64,000 nt of DNA from Limnomonas spitsbergensis (taxonomy: Eukaryota > Chlorophyta > Chlorophyceae > Chlamydomonadales): positions 4,396,001 through 4,460,000 of the forward strand of contig JAYJMM010000041.1 in assembly GCA_037349105.1 (NCBI GenBank), written 5' to 3'. A program made the translations under genes and the position numbers. A model generated the notes under the pieces. That model was not told the DNA's origin and did no database searches. It was given only the letters and a program-made list of their open reading frames with translations. Shown here piece after piece: positions 11,501-22,640 of the stretch (its first letter is position 1; each line of letters opens with the position of its first letter).

Positions 11501-14500
11501 CTGCTCCTTCCATACGTCCCTGCAGCTACTGCCTGCACGGGCACGTAGAAGGCGCATTCCCTCAGGCTGGGGTGTCCCAGCAAGCTGTGGACACAGTGCT
11601 GCGCACTCATGAATCCCAGCTGCGCTCCTTGCCACACACCATCGGTGCGCACGCTGTCGGGCACCTCCCATCGCGCCATGTCCGCAACGCTCACCGCTGT
11701 TACTCCCTCTTGGCACACCAGGCGCACGGCCCTGTCCACGCATTGCAACCAGGCAGGATGCCGCCACTCTCGCTGCATCAACTCAGCCATCAATGTGCTG
11801 GGCTTGATGTACCCCTTGAGAGCTACGATCAGCAGTACTGCCGTAACTGCATCCCATGGGAACACCAGCCTGGCTACTGCCTGCATGGCTGCCTGCTTAT
11901 TGACGCATACTACCTCCCGGCTAGGCAGCAGCCTGTGGTTTTGGATCCTGCAGATCCCATCCTGGGAATCCTCCGGTACTGTGAGCATCGCCTCAGTAGC
12001 TGCTGACCCTGGCAGCTCGTCTCCCAAGCGATACCACTGCACGAAGCCCCTGCCCCCTGGCTGGCCCGGCGGTATAGGCCTGGGCTGGACATGCTCCCTG
12101 TCGCTGGCTTGTTCGCGGTGGCCCTCACCGTCCTGGTCATATACTGTATCCTCGTCCCTTCCGGCGGACCACCTGTCGCTGACACCCCTGCTGGGAGGCC
12201 CACTGGCCGCCTCCCCCCACCCTCCAGGGTTGTACCTGGAGGTTGTGCATCGGTGGTTTCTAACGGGCTCTGCCGTATTGCCTCCCGAGCTCCTCGTTGC
12301 GGCTCCCTGAGCCTCTTGGTGGCGACCAGTCCTGCTGCCTGACACCTGAGCCCTGGCGGCTGCCCCGTTTGCCGCGCTTTCGATGTGCAGCGGTACCTCC
12401 GGGGTGCCTGGGCATGGCAATACAGACTCCTGGTCAGGCATGGGAGTGTCCTCCCGTGAATCTGACCCCCTATCGGAGTTGGCTGATCCATCCTCACTGG
12501 GACTGGCCTCCCCCTCCTCATCATCGTGCTGGTGCCTATCAGCCTGTGCCCTCCTGTTGGCCTCATTTACTCTATCATAGTGATCAGACAGCTCCTCGAT
12601 CAGAAACTTCTGCAACAGGTTGGGCCAATCCTCACACGGTGCTGGGAACCCCCTGTGCTGGAGGTCCCTCATGATCCCCTGTGCGTGGTGGATGGACCTG
12701 GCTGATCCTGCGGGCATTGTGCCGTAATGGTTCATAGCTAATGACTCCATTGCCACCTTCCAATGGTGCTTCTGAAGAGGCACCTGCCCTTCCAGCACCC
12801 ACTGGGTGTCCCCCGGAAACTCTGCCACCTGGTTGCTCTGAACCTGGGCTGTGCCGGCGGACTGATCAAACCCCCCATGGATCGATACCAGGCACGTGTG
12901 CCTTGCGAGACCCTCCCACCTGGGCGCATCTTGCATCACTGTGCCCTGTCGGCCTGGTGGTCCCGGCAGCCCGCTCTGGCTTGCAGCAGCCCTCTGCGCC
13001 TTCCACTCCTCGAAGGAGGTACGCTGCTCGGCCTCGTAGGCCCTCCTTAACCTGTCCTCTGGACCCTCCAGGCTGTGGCCTGGTCCATCAGCCTCCACAC
13101 CCCTCTCTGGGCCGGCTGGGACCCTAGGCTTGTCCAAGCGGCTGCTGTTGCCTGCCATCACCGGCCTCCAGTCTGGGCACTCGTTTGCGTAGTGCCCCGG
13201 CTGATGGCACTGGAAACACACTCCCCCATCTTTTGGTCCCAGATGGGCCGGCTTGGCTGTCCGTCCCTGTCCAGCCGGAGCCCTGCCTGGCGGACTACGG
13301 TCAGCTGCCCTCCTCCTGTCTTGTTCTTGGTCGCCCTTCCTGAACGACCTGGCCAGGCTCCCTGAGCCTCGCTCTATGGAGCGGCCTCGGGGCATGCTGC
13401 CCCTCTGCTCTGGTCCTGGGCTCTCCTTCCTTGCGTGGATACGCCTGTCGCTGTCCCCCTCACTCGGGGAGCTGCGCCACCTGCCCTTGGCCTGTACATC
13501 GGCCGGGCTGCTATCTCCTGTGTTGTGCTCCGTCAGCTGGCCCTTGACCCTTGGCATGGGAGCCACCGCTTGGTGCTCCCTCACCTGCCCTCTCTGGGCG
13601 CTCCTGCTGCGCTCCCTGGGAGCCTTGTCCTCGGCCTCAGCTGCCGCCTCTGTCCCCCTCCGCTCCCTGCGGGCATCGGGACTAGCCATCTTAGCTCTGT
13701 TGGCGCCCCCCGGGTTGTTTAGCCCAGGGTCCTTCTGCTTTGCTTCCGCTGGTACCACCGTGCTGGGGGGCTCGCCTTCCCCTTCCCGGTCGCTATCCCA
13801 CGGGGATGCGGGTACCAACGCCTCCTGGATGCTGGCTGCCAGCTCCGGGTCCATTTGCACCCTGTTTTGCGGCCTTCCCGCCTGCAGGTCCCCAATGGCC
13901 TGATACAGGCCTGGCAGTTGGTCTGCCCGCAGAATATACTCCTTCTGCACGTCTGTCATGACGCTGTCCACTGATTTGATGTCACCCCACCTTGCCATCT
14001 GCAAGCGTAGGTACTGTACAAAAGCCGCGCTTTGTTGGTACAGCTGCACCTCCATGTCTTTTAACGCCTTCTGCGCGAACCGCTGCTGGTAGCGCAGCCT
14101 ATCCAACTCTCTGGATTCCCTGCTGCGCAGCGCCCCCTGGGGCTCTGCCTCCCCTTGGCTGTCTGCATCCTCCTCCTCATCCTCGCTACCAGACTGACCC
14201 TGGCTGGGATCTGCTTCTCCACTCTGGGCTGCTGCGCCCCGCTCTGCGACCTCCACCTCCGGGGCGACAACCTTGTCAGCCTTCCGGGTACCTGAAGCTG
14301 GCCTGCCCCTGCAGACCTCTTGCTGCATGGATTTGGGCGCCTCTGCTAGCAGTCCTGACTTGCTGAGGTCCAGAACCCTGCTGTCACAGCACTCCGCTGT
14401 GTGCCACCCCTTTGCCCCGCACAAGGTGCACGGGTTGTCCTCGCTGGATTTATGGTTCCTCCTCAGGAACTCCTTCCTTACTACCGGCATGGTTGCTGCC

Positions 14501-15978
14501 AGGTGTGCTCTGCGGATGTTCTCCGCCATCTCTGCCGCGGCCTCCGCCTCCGGCTCTGCGTGGCTTTGAGGCTCCTCCGCCTGTCTGCGCTCACGCCTCT
14601 CCTGAGGCGGCGCTGTTGCGGGTCCCATCGGCACTTCCCTGTGCTGCCTCTGGGCGCCCCGCGCCTGCTGCGGCTTGCTGTTTTGCAGGGACGCCTCATG
14701 AGGCTCTCCATAGTTTGTTGAAGCCTTCATGGCTGCACCACGCTGGTCGGTTCCCATGGGTAAGGTAGCGCAAGAGAGCGACGACAACCTCTCGTTCAGC
14801 TTGCACACCTGCAGGCGGATATCAATCATATCGTCAGCCAATCTGCTCAACACCAGCCTATTTTCTCCCTTCCTGGAGGCAGGTTCCCTGAGGCTCTGCT
14901 CAGGTTCCTCCTCCCTGAAAGGTTCTGGCAAGAATGACTTAGGGCGGGCATTGTGAACTGCCTGTTTAAATTCCACAGGCTTGGGCATCAGCCCAACCTG
15001 CGTCATAAGAGCCACCGACTCGCTGAGCATCTCAGCCATCGTCTGGTGCCAGCCCTCAGGCTCAGCCTGCCCTGTTGGGCTGGTCAGGTGCGACACATGT
15101 GCCGCCTGCTGCGCCTGACCACCCTGGCCTGGCCCTGGCCTTGGATACGGCCTGTTGCCCTGGTTCCGATCATACGGCCTGCCAGCCGCCTGTCCCTGCG
15201 GCGGCCTGGGCGGTAGAGGATACTGCTGCGGCGGCGGTCTGGCCTGCCCAGTTGTTATGTATGTAGCTAGCGGCGCTGGCCTGCGCTCATCCCTGCGCTC
15301 ATCTCTGCGCTCATCCCTGGCCCTGGGTACTCTGCAGTCCCTGGCCAGATGCGCTGTGCTACCACACTGGTAACACGCCTTGGGTACCCCCATAGCGCTC
15401 CCTGCGCTGTTGTGCTGCGTTGCGAGTTGGTCTGCCCAGGAAACTCCTCTGGGCTTACCCTCACTACGCTGTGGCTGTGCTGCAGCTGGGCCTGCGGGGA
15501 TCACTGCCCCGTCCAGGCGAGCCCGCATCTCCCATTGTCCAGTCCGCTCTCTCCTTCCTTTGTTGTACTGCGCCTCGCCCTGGCCAAGTCCACTGCTGGC
15601 CACCTGCCTCAGGCTTGCTCCTCCTAGGTCCCCCATTTCCAGGGCGAACTTCTCCCACAACACCACCTGCTGAGTCAGCACTGTGATCTGGTCTTCATCC
15701 GTCATACTCAGGTACCCTGGTACTGTGACGACGAATTCGCTGAGCTTTGCTTTTGTAGCTGCTGGCAGCCCGTCATGAAACATGTGCGAGACTGAGTGTC
15801 GCCTGCCAAAGTGGTCCACTGCATCCCTCGAGATCTGCAGCAACTGCGCTGTTGACAGTACTCTGTGAGCAAACGCCTCCACAGTCTCCTCTGACTTAAC
15901 TTCCGGGTCAAGAGTGGTCTTCACTCCCAACCTGAGGTTGGAGATAGCTGTCCTCTCCTCTGAGGTTGGCTTCCCCAC
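8430..15978 (-). pseudogene. Central polyprotein with zinc knuckles (copy 1)
   Basis: About 2500 codons open in one frame (to 8188), colinear with copy 2. In order: capsid-like region (SEETVEAFAHRVLSTAQLLQ), zinc knuckle CYQCGSTAHLARDC, RDER repeats, and a 651-bp in-frame deletion of the protease at 14736-14739. Then follow CTLCGAKGWHTAEC, an acidic stretch with a coiled-coil-like RELDRLRYQQRFAQKAL, knuckle CFQCHQPGHYANEC and about 1300 residues of unknown fold. A Cys-rich cluster (CLGCMVSLEEG...CCKCSGTACGAC...CHEC) and knuckles CLRCGKHGHDYHTC and CLICAQSGHQTKDC end the series. The last ~90 codons of the open frame are out of register with copy 2 because of a frame change near 8430-8540. Confidence 0.8.
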
Positions 15979-16657
15979 CTCCGCCTGAAACCACCCTGAT
16001 CCACAGAGTGAGCAACGATGTCTCTTGGCACTGCTCCCCCACTGGGGCAGTCCACAGATCCCTGATCTTGTCCACCTCTCTGGCAGCCCTTTCTCCTGCG
16101 TGGGGCGCTGCCCTGATGGCCGACATCAGCGGCCCCACACACGCAGGCTTGCTGTCCCACAGCTTGACCAGTGATTTCACCAGCATAGCCATAGCTGATG
16201 GCGATTGGCACGATCCTGTAATCTCCCCTGCTACCACAGCCAGTGCTGGCGGTTCATCTGACAGCGCCAGTCTGTTGTGTGAACCCCAGTAGCCACAAGC
16301 TTGGCAATACGTCCTGGCTGCAACCGCGCCCGGGTGCGACATGTCCAGCACCGGCACATTGCCTTGGATAGTGGGAATCTTGGCAAATTTGGCAACGCCT
16401 ACCAACTGCGAGATCATCTGCTGTTGCAGCTGCAGATTGTTCCTTGCCTGCTCCCACTCGAGCCTTCTCATTTCCAGGGCACCTGACTCCCGCCTGGCCC
16501 CTGGCCCGGGCCTGTCTGCTCTATTTGACCCTGAATCCTCTGATCCAGAGTGTGATCCAGATCCATCTCCGCCGCCCCCTGATGGGTTGCGATCCTGCTG
16601 GTATCCGCTGTGTCTGTTATCTGGCTCCTCCTGAGCATGGTTCTCTCCAGACGGTCG
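15908..16657 (-). pseudogene. Gag-like N-terminal fragment (copy 1)
   Basis: Minus-strand frame beginning at the deletion junction 16657/16658, where LTR sequence joins gag. It encodes RPSGENHAQEEPDNRHSGYQ, a Ser/Gly/Asp-rich segment and an alpha-helical capsid-like region, matching copy 2 near 57480-56800. Near 15989 copy 1 reads CCTGAAACCACC where copy 2 reads CCTGCACCACC. This one-base gain shifts the frame into the 15978-8188 ORF. Confidence 0.75.
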
Positions 16658-16849
16658 TTTAGGCAATTGCCGGGATACAGGGACCCGGCAGGCCCAATTC
16701 AAAGTACGGGACAGCTAAACCCCTGGCGTAAGCGGGTTTCTAGGTTCCTATTCAAATAAGGAGGATCCGCAGGGAAGCTGCGAAGCCTCCGAGGTCGCAA
16801 ACTGCGGCCTAAACGGTTTTGGCACGTATACCGTAATATACCGTGACAC
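16658..16849 (-). mobile_element. LTR edge of copy 1
   Basis: 192 bp identical to 61082-61273. Read on the minus strand it starts TGTCACGGTATATTACGG, with the canonical 5' TG of an LTR (edge at 16848). The inner side is joined directly to gag at 16657. The flanking sequences outside 16849 and 61273 differ, which confirms the element edge. Confidence 0.85.
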
Positions 16850-17271
16850 TCTGACTTGTCACCTGTACTACCCAATTGAAAGAAAAGGTAAGCGATAACT
16901 CCCGATAAGCTTCAACCCATCACCCCTCACCCCAGTGGCAAAGCACCGGCAAACTCCTTTTCAACTTCCTCACCACCGGTTCTCAGATACGGTTCAGAAT
17001 GTCTCCTGACTGGTTGACATGTTGAATCCTAAATGAACGGAGGGCGAAACAGCCATGGGATGTCAGCACTTTCCTTATTTTATTTTTGAAACGTTACACA
17101 CGCCTATGGGTTGTGGGGAGCGGGTATGAGACTGGCAGCAGCTTCATAAAGAACAACTATCAGGCATACCCAAGATGATATACCCACACTGCCTCTGGAT
17201 TCAATGCATGTCTACCGGTCACTAACGTCTTGGCCATGCCTATGTCGATGCCAATCTACCTGCCTTATGGC
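16850..17271. other. Intergenic, no gene seen
   Basis: Unique-looking sequence between the LTR edge and the MITE. No ORF, RNA gene or repeat recognised. Confidence 0.5.
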
Positions 17272-17440
17272 CAGGGCAACCCGGTACGGACATACGGTAC
17301 GGTACGGGTACGGTACGGTACATGTTTTTTTAATAAGCTAGTCAGAAAATGGACAATACGGTAGTTCTGAATGGTACCGTACGGTCAAACGGTACGGAAC
17401 GGTACGGTATACGGCCGTACTATGCAACCCTGCTTATGGC
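17264..17440. mobile_element. Complete hAT-type MITE with 8-bp target duplication
   Basis: The 161-bp element at 17272-17432 is flanked on both sides by CTTATGGC (17264-17271 and 17433-17440), a perfect 8-bp target duplication. The ends are CAGGGCAACCCGGTACGG and, inverted on the other side, CAGGGTTGCATAGTACGG. The interior is made of TACGG/CCGTA words around a short AT core. CAGGG termini and 8-bp duplications are hallmarks of hAT-superfamily transposons. There is no coding capacity, so it is non-autonomous. A related left end lies at 4170. Confidence 0.9.
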
Positions 17441-18239
17441 AGCCATGGCATACTAACCCACGACCAGGCAACTCCCAAAACCTTTCATTCAAAACGGCCA
17501 TCGCTTAGCGTCGGTAAGTTTCCGACGCTTGAATGGGTCGTTTGAATCAAGATGGGAGAAACGGGTCGTTTGAACTGGCGATTTTGCGTGATTGAATCAA
17601 GCGTGTCCCCACCCCCTGCATTGTCGCCCCAGCATCCGTGCCGTCGTCCCGCTGGCGTCAGTGTTTGCTGTAGAATTGCGCACGCATTCCGGCACGCTTG
17701 CCTGCTTGAAAGATATCCGCTGCAGGACCGAGTCCGCTTGCTCGTCCGTCCGGCTACAGTTGCAGAAATATGTTCCCTTGCCCGTCCTTCAGTCTGTTGC
17801 ATATGAGTACCGTTAACTGCACTTCTTTGTCCGCCTGATGCAGACACACCCTGGCAATACTAATAAGCATGTCTTCTATGAGTTCCCTGTTGAAGGAATT
17901 CGATCATCGAGATGTTACCACAACGACCAGACAGGGTATGAACACGTACTTGCGTTTTAAGTAGTACTACTGACGGATAGCTGAGGACTAGCCAGGGTGC
18001 CGGTGGTACTAGCTACTAGTCGTTTGCCTTTCCTGTCCCTGCTTGCCTTTTCTCAGCTGACAACGAGAGTTTCTTGTACACCTGGGCTGTTGTTGGGCCG
18101 ACTGCATTTTCCTAAAACTTCGTGTACTCTTCCTGCTTGGCATGCGGCTTGTCTACTGCTTGATTCTTTCACCTTTACTGAGTGGTCTACTAGTAGCCAT
18201 CAGCCATTCCGAATCTGGAGCTGCTGGCCTGCAGCTACA
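17441..18239. other. Intergenic, no gene seen
   Basis: 17490-17600 contains TTGAATCAAG/CGTTTGAA words and a TTACCGACG-like end (antisense) that resemble the right part of the 25920-26410 repeat, which suggests a shared, unidentified element. The minus-strand ORF at 17847-17485 has no domain and is not supported. Confidence 0.35.
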
Positions 18240-18600
18240 GGGAGCATGCATACCAGCATCATGGAGCTGTTGGTGAGTGGTGAGCTTCCATGCCAACATA
18301 TAAAATTATAGATGCTAGCCAGCTTGATGAACAGCCTGCAACATCTGGCTAGCTTGCGCACTAGCGTGAAGCTTCTGGCCATCTTGCACACCAGCTATCA
18401 GCATGAAGTTGGTGGTCAGCTTGCGCACCGGGTGCGTGGAGCTGTGGGACAACTTGCACACCAGCATGGAGCTGTTGACCAGCTGGCAAACGAGCATGGA
18501 GCTGATGGCCAGCTGGCCCACCAGCATGTGGTTCATGGCCAGCTTGCGCACTAGCATGGGGCGGTTGGCTAGCTTGCGCACCGCTGCTGCTACCCAGTTG
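18240..18600. repeat. 30-bp minisatellite
   Basis: About ten imperfect units such as AGCATGGAGCTGATGGCCAG followed by CTGGCCCACC, with exact 30-bp spacing near 18460-18560. The minus-strand frame 18581-18315 is therefore open with a 10-residue repeat (SSMLVCQLVN-like). No non-repeat domain supports translation. Confidence 0.75.
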
Positions 18601-18609
18601 CTCGCTGAG

Positions 18610-19330
18610 GTGCGTGCTGCTTGTTAGGTGACCAGCCGTGGACCGCATAATACTAGTAGCAGTGAACGGCCGCTGCTACCCTGAGCACAGGTAGCCGCTT
18701 GAACAACTGACCGCAGGCCTCTCTTGTTTTCCCCTCTATCAAGGGGGTGCAATGATTGTACAGCTGTTGGTCACATGCACAACCATGAGCTTGTATTATA
18801 TTGGCTGCATGAAACCGGTGACAGTGAGCGGCTGCTTCTCCCTAGACCTGCGCTTATCTGCCTGCATGGGCAACTGAGAGTAGGCTGGTCTTGTTTCCCC
18901 CCCTAAAAGGAAGGTGCATGACCGGTCCACGTGCGCAACCATAAACATGCAATAAACAGGCTGCATGTAACTGGTAGCAGTGAGCGGCCCCTGCCATCCG
19001 GGTCCGCGCTTAGGTGTGTGTTGCTTAGGCGACCGTCCTTTGGCCAGTCTTGTCCTGCTCTCTGTCAAAAAAATGCCGCGACGGTTCAAGTGTTGGCCAC
19101 ATGCGCATCCATGAGCGTGCATTATATTGGCTGCATGAAACAGGTAGCAGTGAGCGGCCGCTGCTACACTGGTCCGCGCTTAGGTGCGTGCTACTAAGGC
19201 GACCAACAAGCAGTATGGGCCGGTCTTGTTTATGCTCCCCATCATGGGGGCGCAGTACCAGTACTGCAGTACAGCTACTGGCCGCATGCGCAACCATGAA
19301 CGTGCATTATCCTGGTTGCATGATACCGGT
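18610..19330. repeat. ~160-185-bp tandem repeat, four copies
   Basis: The landmark GGCTGCATG recurs at about 18803, 18961, 19131 and 19315. Each unit also carries GTAGCAGTGAGCGGCC, GTCCGCGCTTAGG and CACATGCGCAACCATGA. Copies are diverged by substitutions and small indels. Confidence 0.7.
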
Positions 19331-20085
19331 CGTAGCTCCTTCCCCCTGTCCCAGCTCCTGCCCCTTGTCCCAGCTCCTGCCTTCAGTCCCAGCTCCTCCC
19401 CCCTGTCCCCGCTCCTGTCCCCTGTCCCTGCTCCTGCCCCCTGTCCCAGCTCCTCCCCCCTGTCCCTGCTCCTGTCCCTTGTCCCTGCTCATTTCCCCTG
19501 TCCCTGCTCCTGCCCCCTCTCCCTGCCCCTGCCCCCTGTCCCTGCTCCTATCCCCTGTCCCTGCTCATGCCCCATGTCCCTGCTCATGCCCCATGTCCCT
19601 GCTCATGCCCCCTGTCCCTGCTCATGTCCCTGTCCATGCTCCTGCCCCTTGTCTCTGCTCCTGTCCCATGTCCCTGCTCCTGCCCCCTTTCCATGCTCCT
19701 GCCCCCTGTCCCTGCTACTGCACCCTGTCCCAGCTCCTGCCCCCTGTCTCTGCTCCTGTAGCATGCCCCTGCTCCTGCCCCCTGTCTCTGCTCCTGTCCC
19801 CTGTCCCAGCTTCTGTCCCCTGTCCCAGCTTCTGTCCCCTGTCCCTGCTCCTATCCCTGCTCCTGTCCCCTGCTCCTGTCCCCTGCCCCTGCTTCTGTCC
19901 TCTGCTTCTGTCCCTTGCTTCTGTCCCTTGCTCCTGTCCCCTGTCCCTGCTCTTGTTCATGCCCCTATCCCTGCCCATGCCCTCTGTCCCTGCTCATGTC
20001 TCCTGTCCATGTCCCTGTCCCCTGTCAATCTGTCATGCACCTGTCCCCTGTCCCTCTTCCTGTCCCCTGCCCGTGCTTTCGACCC
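19330..20085. repeat. 19-bp pyrimidine-rich minisatellite
   Basis: About 40 units of CTGCTCATGCCCCCTGTCC type. Exact 19-bp spacing is seen at 19561, 19580, 19599 and 19618. As 19 is not a multiple of three, 57 bp brings the frame back, so all plus-strand frames are open with a 19-residue period rich in Cys, Pro, Ser and Leu. The long ORFs here (19050-20105, 19184-20089) come from the repeat. Confidence 0.85.
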
Positions 20086-20109
20086 ATAATCTGGGCAGGG
20101 AGTAACTCG

Positions 20110-20420
20110 GTTCCCCGAGCTTGAGGTGAACATCTAGTTTTCATCCGGTGGTACACTGACGCAACTCAAGGCTGGCATGAGCTTTCTGGAGAGCAAGGGA
20201 TGCATCAGCTTTGAATGGGCAAAGAGGCGGCCGACTGGAGCGGCTACAATATCATTGACCTCCAAAAGCCTATCCACCGCATGCTCTACGCGGTGCCCGA
20301 CTTTTTTAAGGAAGAGGCCTCCAGGTTCCTGATCAACCCATGGATACCGGTATGGGCCATGCTAGAGCCTTGCGAGAGGGGCTGGAAATCGAGGTTGGTA
20401 CTGTCAATGATGGGGACCTT
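20110..20420 (+). CDS. Possible host exon, unrecognised
   Basis: The frame from 20215 encodes a non-repetitive segment (YNIIDLQKPIHRMLYAVPDF, then FLINPWIPVWAMLEPCERGW) and ends near a possible donor (ATCGAG|GTTGGT). The adjacent frame just upstream (MSFLESKGCISFEW) could be the same exon joined through a one-base shift near 20212. No family recognised. Confidence 0.25.
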
Positions 20421-20549
20421 GTGTTTGAGTGAGTCTCTGATTGACAGCAGTGCCCCTTCACTGATTTTTAATCATACCAGGATTAATTGTACAATGATAC
20501 AATCTTTTGTATCTACTGACTCGTGCGCTGCTCTCGGGCGCTTCCACTC

Positions 20550-20780
20550 TTGCCCCTGACCGGTACATTGCACCTAAATTCTCCGTTGCTCTGGACTGGT
20601 GTGTTTTCTGAGCACTGCTCTTTGGCCTGACCGCTTTCTAGCTTACGTACCAGTGCTAGTATTTTTCATCACCGCAGTACCGCACTGGCGCCTGACCGCT
20701 CTATTTATGTTAAATTAGTATATTTAAGCACCGTTCTTGCATCTGACCGGTCTGTGAAGTTTTTTGTGAAGTTTTTACAA
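20550..20780. repeat. Degenerate ~70-bp repeat
   Basis: CTGACCGGT/CTGACCGCT landmarks recur near 20557, 20628, 20692 and 20741. No coding. Confidence 0.4.
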
Positions 20781-21003
20781 TCCATCAGAGCATCACATTT
20801 GATGCATGGGACCTATGCCCGAAAACCGGTACATGCACTTGATACACTAGGACATAAAGCGAAAACCAGTGACCCGCTTGGGCAAGCAACTAGCACACAA
20901 CCACGACAGTGGCGTGGGAATGAACCCCATAGTGCAGAAGATAAGCCCCGTCATAAAACTTGACGTGGGTGCAATAGAGTTCGGTTGAGAACCACCTAGA
21001 GAA

Positions 21004-21237
21004 TTAGGGGGGAGACGGGGGATTTGGCAAAGTTTTGAGATGATTCTCTCTTTTCATCCACTGAAAGATAAGATAACCAAATTTCTTCCATAACATAGAT
21101 GCAGAAACCTCTGCATTTAGTTTGCCCCATCTTCCATTTGCGTACCGTTTCATGGCCTCATCCTCATCCTCTAGGTCATTATGGAAAGTGAGGTTAAATT
21201 GACATCGAAGGTCTGTGTAGATCGGGAAGTAAATCAT
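21004..21237 (-). CDS. Possible host exon, unrecognised
   Basis: Minus-strand 77-codon frame of ordinary composition (FNLTFHNDLEDEDEAMKRYA, then LNAEVSASMLWKKFGYLIFQ). It could be a terminal exon, ending shortly after the PNPPSPP segment. No family is recognised and no partner exon was found. Confidence 0.25.
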   Translation of the reverse strand: MIYFPIYTDLRCQFNLTFHNDLEDEDEAMKRYANGRWGKLNAEVSASMLWKKFGYLIFQWMKRENHLKTLPNPPSPP

Positions 21238-21284
21238 GTGAAGCTCATCCGCCCGACATTTAAGATTGCTTTAGGAAAGGTGAG

Positions 21285-21530
21285 CGTTGTCAGCGCTCCC
21301 TCTCTATCCTTTCACAACTGTCTAGACCTTCTGCCCACTGGCCCTAGCTAGTGGGCACCATGCTACAGTGTCCTTGGCTTTTCAGCCCCATGAACCTGAG
21401 CAAATTACGAACACATAGGCAGACCGCTTCACCGCAACGTACTACGGGCAGTGCTCCCTCTCTATTCCTTCACTTCATGTGCCCGCATTAGGCTTGCTAC
21501 CCACTGGACCTAGCTAGTGTGCACCATGCC
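21285..21530. repeat. ~160-bp direct duplication
   Basis: CGCTCCCTCTCTAT...CCCACTGG.CCTAGCTAGTG.GCACCATGC occurs at about 21292-21361 and again at about 21452-21530. The copies are diverged. Confidence 0.6.
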
Positions 21531-21589
21531 GCTGAGTTCTTGGATGTTCAACCCAAACATCTCTTGAGTAAATTGATAACCCACCGGTA

Positions 21590-22640
21590 GGTTGCAGTTG
21601 ATATGATTGGAGCGCTATAACCTTCAGTTAGGCACAGTCCATACGGACGGTAGCACTGCACCCACCGGTAGGGCACAGTCCATATGGATAGTAACGCTGC
21701 ACCAAACCAGTAGGGCACAGTCGATACAGATGGTTGCGCTGCACCCGGCGGTAGGGCAGGGTCGATACAGGCGGTTGCACTGCACCCACCAGTGACGGTC
21801 CATACAGACGGTTGCGCTGCACCCAACCGTAGGACACAATCCATACGGGCGGTTGCGCTCCACCCACTGGTAGGGCACAGGATATGCAGGCGGTTGCGCT
21901 ACACCCACCGGTAGTGAATAGGAAATGCAGGCGGTTGCGCAGCACCCACCGGTAGGGCACAGGAAGTGCAGGCGGTTGCGCTGCACCAACCGGTAGGGCA
22001 CAGGAAATGCAGGCGGTTGCGCTGCACCAACCGGTAGGGCACAGGAAATACAGGCGGTTGCGCTGCACCCACTGGTATGGCACAGGAAATGCAGGCAGTT
22101 GCGCTACACCCACCGGAGGGCACAGGAAATGCAGGCGGTTGCGCTACACCCACCGGTAGGGCACACGAAATGCAGGCGGTTGCGCTGCACCCACCGGTGG
22201 GGCACAGGAAATTCAGGCGGTTGCGCTGCACCCACCGGTAGTGCACAGGAAATGCAGGCGGTTGCGCATCACCCACCGGTGGGGCACAGGAAATGCAGGC
22301 GGTTGCGCTGTACCCACTGGTAGGGCACAGGACATGCAGGCAATTGCGCTACACCCACCGAAGGACACAGGAAATGCAGGCGGTTATACAGCACCCACCA
22401 GTAGGGCACAGGAAATGCAGGCGGTTGCGCTGCACCCACCGGTAGGGCACAGGAAATGCAGGCAGTTGCGCTGCACCCACTGGTAGGGCACAGGACATGC
22501 AGGCAATTGCGCTTCACGCACTGGTAGGGCACAGGAAATGCAGGCAGTTGCGCTGCACCCACTGGTAGGGTACATGTCATACGGGCGGTATGCTGGTGAA
22601 GCGCTACACCCACAGGCAGGGCATATTCCATAGAGGTAGG
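21590..22640. repeat. 41-bp minisatellite
   Basis: About 25 units of GGCGGTTGCGCTGCACCCAC followed by CGGTAGGGCACAGGAAATGCA. Spacing is exactly 41 bp at 21971, 22012, 22053 and 22094, with occasional one-base losses. Since 41 is not a multiple of three, a 41-residue period appears in every minus-strand frame, so the many ORFs at 21548-22631 are repeat products. The repeat degenerates toward 23000. Confidence 0.85.

Larger units (their letters stand above)
5840..16849 (-). mobile_element. Giant Ty3/Gypsy-type retroelement, copy 1 (degenerate)
   Basis: Minus-strand element. Read 5' to 3': an LTR edge (16849-16658), then after a deletion a gag-like region, a long zinc-knuckle polyprotein, RT, RNase H and the start of a methyltransferase-like domain cut off at about 5840. 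Compared with copy 2 (46500-61272) it lacks the LTR interior, leader and first part of gag (equivalent to copy-2 57487-61081). It also lacks 651 bp with the protease (copy-2 54918-55568), and the integrase and PHD end. It carries a one-base insertion near 15990, a frame change near 8430-8540, a deletion junction near 7620-7700, a one-base loss near 7030 and an in-frame TGA at 6176-6178. It cannot be autonomous. Confidence 0.85.

Noticed and set aside
8332..16662. Many plus-strand ORFs opposite copy 1 (for example 13253-13903, 10772-11314)
   Set aside because: They are antisense shadows of the long minus-strand polyprotein frame. Composition is Pro/Leu/Ser-rich with no domains, and the same shadows recur opposite copy 2.
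17485..17847. 120-aa minus-strand ORF
   Set aside because: No domain, and it overlaps sequence resembling the 26400 repeat end.
19050..20105. 351-aa Cys/Pro-rich protein
   Set aside because: It is a translation of the 19-bp minisatellite; equivalent peptides appear in the other frames.
21548..22631. Possible CRISPR-like array (regular 41-bp repeats)
   Set aside because: Units are contiguous tandem copies with no unique spacers, and the setting is eukaryotic.
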